Below are positions 22,561 to 22,635 of a DNA stretch of 22,635 nt, piece by piece. The stretch spans positions 1 through 22,635 of the forward strand of contig JBJOGJ010000040.1 of NCBI GenBank assembly GCA_046048295.1, written 5' to 3'. The notes below the pieces were generated by a model. That model saw only the letters and a program-made list of their open reading frames with translations. It had not been told where the DNA came from and searched no databases. This DNA is from CBDCWA01 sp046048295. GTDB lineage: Bacteria > Pseudomonadota > Alphaproteobacteria > Rhizobiales > Hyphomicrobiaceae. The translations under genes were made by a program, and so were the position numbers. Positions within the stretch are counted from its first letter, which is position 1. Each line of letters begins with the position of its first letter.

Positions 22561-22635
22561 GCAGAAACCCTGACTCGGCACCTCGGCTTTGACCCTGCTG
22601 GAACGACGGATAGACAAGGTTTCTGCATGCGCGAT
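22552..22635. repeat. 18-bp perfect inverted repeat at the right edge
   Basis: The 18 bases at 22552-22569 are the exact reverse complement of 22618-22635, separated by 48 bp. The left arm contains the start codon of the DUF3108 gene; the right arm ends at the last base of the window, so the repeat may be longer. Inward extension stops at 22570/22617. Confidence 0.85.

Overview
The window reads as chromosomal DNA of a high-GC alphaproteobacterium, most likely Hyphomicrobiales (rhizobia and relatives). This rests on family recognition and gene order: an Suv3/MgpS-like helicase, an S4-domain protein, 7Fe ferredoxin FdxA and a CarD regulator in one block, with a DUF3108 protein beside it. A perfect CtrA-type box (TTAA-N7-TTAAC) fits the same class. 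No mobile element, tRNA, rRNA or CRISPR array was seen.

Left and centre (about 0.6-15.7 kb) look like an accessory catabolic region. On the minus strand lie a crotonase-family hydratase/isomerase, an acyl-CoA ligase and a UbiD-family protein with an unusual active site. A second UbiD with canonical catalytic residues runs divergently, followed by an alpha/beta hydrolase. A middle stretch (7.65-10.5 kb) holds a metallophosphoesterase, two tiny membrane proteins, a TerC/YjbE-type membrane protein and a DoxX-like protein. Then come a minus-strand pair (LLM flavin oxidoreductase, and an M24-fold protein lacking most metal ligands), a divergent two-domain extradiol dioxygenase, an orphan 95-aa protein, and a tightly coupled GFA-family/intradiol dioxygenase pair.

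The genes suggest breakdown of an aromatic or heteroaromatic carboxylic acid: decarboxylation by UbiD or CoA activation, flavin-dependent oxygenation, ring opening by extradiol or intradiol dioxygenases, and hydrolysis/hydration of products. The substrate cannot be read from the sequence. No UbiX, transporter, dedicated regulator, flavin reductase or maleylacetate reductase is present, so the pathway must use genes elsewhere. The canonical UbiD and the extradiol dioxygenase share a similar promoter-like block, the best sequence hint that they are expressed together.

The right side (15.7-22.6 kb, all minus strand) is housekeeping: DUF3108 exported protein, helicase, S4 protein, FdxA and CarD, closed by a strong terminator that also marks the border with the catabolic region. 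Points of interest include a CarD with a histone-H1-like extension of about 190 residues, a 50-bp tandem repeat of covarying hairpins at the left edge, an 18-bp perfect inverted repeat ending exactly at the right edge, and two intergenic segments with RNA-like structure.
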